Position numbers and translations under genes: made by a program. From contig JBCCEW010000007.1 of assembly GCA_039030075.1 (NCBI GenBank), positions 62,001 through 126,000 on the forward strand: 64,000 bases of DNA. The letters run 5' to 3'. Every line of letters starts with the position of its first letter. Position 1 is the first letter of the stretch. Below, one piece after another: positions 61,643-64,000 of the stretch. The notes beneath the pieces are model-generated. The model saw only the letters and a list, made by a program, of their open reading frames with translations, had not been told where the DNA came from and did not search any database. This DNA comes from Myxococcota bacterium. Its GTDB lineage: Bacteria; Myxococcota_A; UBA9160; SMWR01.

Positions 61643-62815
61643 GTGGAAGACCCGCCGCATTCCGAGCGCTCGCTCTCGAACCCGCCCGCGCGGCTGCACT
61701 CCGTGCAGGTGCTGCGCGCCGTAGCGGCGCTCGCGGTGCTGGGCTGGCACGCGGTCTGGGTCACCCGCGCGTTCCCCGAGGCCCTCCCCGCCCTGCCCGC
61801 CTTCCTCGCGATCGGCTACGCGGGCGTCGACCTCTTCTTCGTCCTGTCCGGGTTCATCGTCTGCCACATCACCGCGGGCCGGCAGGTTCGCTTCGGCGGG
61901 TTCGTCCTGCGCCGCTGGGTACGCATCGTCCCGCTCTACGCGGTGTTCACCGGACTCGCGCTGTTCGCGGTGGCGCTGCACCCCGCTTGGGATGGCAAGG
62001 GCACCCTCTCTTTCGGCTACGCCCTCGCCTCGTTCACGGTGTGGCCGATGCGCGAGACGCCCTATCTCGATGTCGGCTGGTCCCTCGAACACGAGCTGAT
62101 CTTCTACGCGCTGGCCGGCGCGTGTTTCGCCTGGGCCTCACCGCGGGTTCTGCTGGCGGCGGTGCTCAGCCTCTTCGGCGTCGGACTCGTCGTCCACGTC
62201 GGATCGCCAACGGCGCTCGCCGGCCTCTGGGACGGGCACGTCTTCTCCCTCTTCCACGTTCAGTTCGCCATCGGTGTGGCGATCGCCCAGACCCGTCCGG
62301 TCTGGGCCCGCTTCGGCCACGCGCTTCCGATCCTGCTGGGCGTCGGCCTGGCCCTGGCGACGGGCGCCTGGCTCGACGGCACCGGCGCTGCGATCCATCC
62401 GACCGGCGCAGTCGGCCTGGTGCGGGTGCTCGGCTTCGGGTTCGCGGGGGGCGCGCTCCTCGTCGGCGCGCTCAACACGGAAGCGCGCGCAGCGACGGGT
62501 GCCCACCGGTTCCTCTCGAGTCGCGGGGGACGCGCCGCGATCGCCCTCGGCGACGCGTCCTTCGTCCTCTACCTCTCCCACTACTTCGTGTTCTCGATCG
62601 TGTCCAAGCTCGCCACCGGTGCGCCGGCCGCCTGGGCGATTCCGACGCTCGTGTTGGCCACCGCACTCGCCTGCGGCTTCGCCTGGGCGTTCCACGTCGC
62701 GGTCGAGGCGCCGTTCCTGCGCCGCGCCCGGGCTCATCTGACGCCGGAGAAGCCCCCGGCGCACGCTGCTTCCACGCCGACAGCCGCCCGCGCCTGGGCC
62801 GGAGGAAATCCCTGA
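61643..62815 (+). CDS. Acyltransferase-3 (OafA/OatA-type) membrane protein
   Basis: A 390-residue membrane protein of the acyltransferase-3 family with about ten helices. The conserved early histidine is in LGWHAVW, arginine in LRRWVRIVPLYAVF and a further conserved segment is GWSLEHELIFYALAG. These proteins move acetyl or acyl groups from the cytoplasm to sugars, lipids or peptidoglycan outside. GTG start at 61643. The stop is 1 bp before the methyltransferase ATG, so the two are probably co-expressed. Confidence 0.88.
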   Translation: MEDPPHSERSLSNPPARLHSVQVLRAVAALAVLGWHAVWVTRAFPEALPALPAFLAIGYAGVDLFFVLSGFIVCHITAGRQVRFGGFVLRRWVRIVPLYAVFTGLALFAVALHPAWDGKGTLSFGYALASFTVWPMRETPYLDVGWSLEHELIFYALAGACFAWASPRVLLAAVLSLFGVGLVVHVGSPTALAGLWDGHVFSLFHVQFAIGVAIAQTRPVWARFGHALPILLGVGLALATGAWLDGTGAAIHPTGAVGLVRVLGFGFAGGALLVGALNTEARAATGAHRFLSSRGGRAAIALGDASFVLYLSHYFVFSIVSKLATGAPAAWAIPTLVLATALACGFAWAFHVAVEAPFLRRARAHLTPEKPPAHAASTPTAARAWAGGNP

Positions 62816-62816
62816 C

Positions 62817-63647
62817 ATGCCCTTGTCCCTCGCACGCCGTGCGATCCGGGTGCCGCACCTCGGCCCCTTCCTGGTCGGGATCTACCGCGCGTGGATCGCA
62901 CTGGGCGTCGCTGCGCGCGCGATCCGTGCGGCCGGCCTGTGGTGGTGGCGTTCTCGCGAGATCACGAACTTCACCTACGACCTCATGCCGCTGAACCGGG
63001 AACACCTGGTCGCGTCGCTGTCCGTCGTCACCGGAGAACCGCACGCGCGGATCCGTGGCTGGATCGCCGAGCTCGAAGAGGATCGAGAGCTCCTCGACGC
63101 GCTGCGCCTCGCCGCCGCTCGTGGCCCGGACTCGGCCATCAGCGACACCACGCCCCGCTTCGGGCGCCGCCTGGCCTGGTACGTGCTGGTGCGCTGGCGG
63201 AAACCGCGGAAGGTGGTCGAGACCGGCGTCGACCGGGGGCTCGGTGCGGCGACGCTCACGGCGGCCCTCGCGCGCAACCACGCGGAAGGGCATCCGGGCG
63301 AGTACATCGGGATCGATCCGAATCCGGCCGCCGGCGGGCTCCTGATCCCCGATCTCGCGCGCTTCGGACGGGTCCTGCGTGGCAGCTCCCTCGATCATCT
63401 CACCGAAATCGACGCGATCGATCTGTTCATCCACGACAGCGATCACTCGGAGGCCCACGAGCGCGCGGAGTTCGAGCTCGTGGAGTCGCGTCTGAGCGAG
63501 GGTGCGATCGTCGTGACCGACAACGCCCACGTCACCGGCGCGCTCCTCCAGTTCGCCGAGCGAACGAAGCGCCGCTACCTCTGCTTCTCGGAACAGCCCC
63601 GCTTCCACTGGCACCGCGGTGCCGGCACGGGGATCGCGTTCGACTGA
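62817..63647 (+). CDS. Class I SAM-dependent methyltransferase, membrane-associated N-terminus
   Basis: A 276-residue protein with one hydrophobic stretch near residues 20-42 and then a Rossmann methyltransferase domain: VVETGVDRGLGAATL is the SAM loop, EYIGIDPNP the second motif, DLFIHDSDHSEAHERAEFE a later DxH/SxE acidic site typical of the CmcI/methyltransferase-24 type. It may methylate a lipid-borne or polysaccharide substrate, in line with the neighbouring acyltransferase. GGAGGAAAT precedes the ATG. Confidence 0.82.
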   Translation: MPLSLARRAIRVPHLGPFLVGIYRAWIALGVAARAIRAAGLWWWRSREITNFTYDLMPLNREHLVASLSVVTGEPHARIRGWIAELEEDRELLDALRLAAARGPDSAISDTTPRFGRRLAWYVLVRWRKPRKVVETGVDRGLGAATLTAALARNHAEGHPGEYIGIDPNPAAGGLLIPDLARFGRVLRGSSLDHLTEIDAIDLFIHDSDHSEAHERAEFELVESRLSEGAIVVTDNAHVTGALLQFAERTKRRYLCFSEQPRFHWHRGAGTGIAFD

Positions 63648-63660
63648 CGGGCGCCGTCGC

Positions 63661-64000
63661 TCAGTGCCAGAGGCGCTTCCACCAGGGCTCGTCTTCGGGC
63701 TCGGGCTGCGCGGCCTGCGTCTCGGCCTCGAGGCCGATGCGCTCGCGAATCTCGGCGATGTCCCAACCCGTCAGGTTGGCCAGGGTCTTCGCCTCGTCGT
63801 CCTGCCGCTTCGCGAGCCCGTCGAAGTAGCGCTGGGCCTCTTCGCAGCTCGCTTCGCCGGTAAAGGGATGGCGCAGCACGTAGCGCCCCTGAAAGTTCTG
63901 CCGGTCGCCCGTGCTCTGGAAGGCCAGGTCGTCGGGGAAGTGTTCGGCGTCGTAGCGCACGTGGAGCCGCGTCACGAAGACGTCCTGCGGCGCGGGCTGG
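63661..64000 (-). CDS. DUF2330-like protein, C-terminal part (cut by window end)
   Basis: The minus-strand frame is open to the last base of the window, so only about 112 C-terminal residues are present, starting PAPQDVFVTRLHVRYD. The segments FQSTGDRQNFQGRYVLRHPF and EASCEEAQRYFDGLAKRQ look like the C-terminal region of DUF2330 proteins, which are common in deltaproteobacterial and myxobacterial genomes; the family call is moderate. A GTG at 63975 is only an internal codon. It converges on the methyltransferase with 13 bp between. Confidence 0.6.
   Translation of the reverse strand, partial: QPAPQDVFVTRLHVRYDAEHFPDDLAFQSTGDRQNFQGRYVLRHPFTGEASCEEAQRYFDGLAKRQDDEAKTLANLTGWDIAEIRERIGLEAETQAAQPEPEDEPWWKRLWH

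Noticed and set aside
1-64000. CRISPR arrays, tRNA or rRNA genes, insertion sequences, prophage
   Set aside because: No direct-repeat arrays, cloverleaf sequences, transposase, integrase or phage structural proteins were found on either strand by reading.

Overview
The window is GC-rich chromosomal DNA (codon third positions almost all G or C) from a Gram-negative bacterium. It encodes an outer-membrane barrel, lipoproteins, TlpA and azurin. The mix of acyl-CoA and steroid-type degradation enzymes, LLM-family oxidoreductases, a hydrolase-OsmC fusion, thrombospondin-type-3 and PEP-CTERM surface proteins and a DUF2330-like protein suggests an environmental myxobacterial or deltaproteobacterial-type lineage (Myxococcota, possibly Binatota). 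This placement is inference from gene content only. I saw no rRNA, tRNA, CRISPR array, insertion sequence or prophage.

Layout. 1-7.8 kb: end of a LuxR-type regulator, an enoyl-CoA hydratase, a double-domain acyl-CoA dehydrogenase, and a MarR-controlled divergent pair (amidohydrolase and MFS exporter one way, GPH-type symporter the other). 7.9-15.2 kb: surface or periplasmic proteins, azurin, an unusual fusion of an M16 and an HEXXH metallopeptidase next to a Fur-box-like palindrome, a BCCT transporter and a truncated calcium-repeat protein. 15.3-23.8 kb: hydrolase-OsmC fusion, a translationally coupled operon (hybrid histidine kinase, lipoprotein, S9 peptidase), a second coupled set (lipoprotein, membrane hydrolase, TlpA, 29-residue membrane peptide) and a small glycine-rich membrane protein.

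23.8-38.4 kb is a complete nitrate-assimilation locus on the minus strand, in transcription order nasT, nasS, leader, nrtA, nrtB, two nrtC/D ATPases, a nirB-nirD fusion, an outer-membrane porin, a DmsB-DmsC-type electron-transfer fusion and the nasA molybdoenzyme. The regulatory DNA is readable: a consensus sigma-54 promoter before nrtA, then leader hairpins with AACGG loops of the kind ANTAR proteins bind, the last overlapping a strong intrinsic terminator. This predicts sigma-54 initiation plus NasS/NasT-controlled antitermination. A weaker sigma-54 site lies before nasT, and a near-consensus one lies before the wax-ester/triacylglycerol synthase gene at 42.2 kb, which would link storage-lipid synthesis to nitrogen status.

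38.5-41.9 kb is a coupled cassette of a circularly permuted ATP-grasp enzyme, an alpha-E protein and a transglutaminase-like protein. 42.2-55.1 kb is lipid and xenobiotic metabolism: WS/DGAT, RND/MMPL transporter, sulfotransferase, HAD hydrolase, LLM oxidoreductase, old yellow enzyme, SDR, GMC oxidoreductase with a small partner, and epoxide hydrolase. 55.2-58.4 kb holds two paralogous secreted beta-helix proteins and a PEP-CTERM protein. 58.7-64 kb holds an LLM oxidoreductase, a membrane M48-type peptidase, a tiny zinc-ribbon protein, an acyltransferase, a methyltransferase and the end of a DUF2330-like protein.
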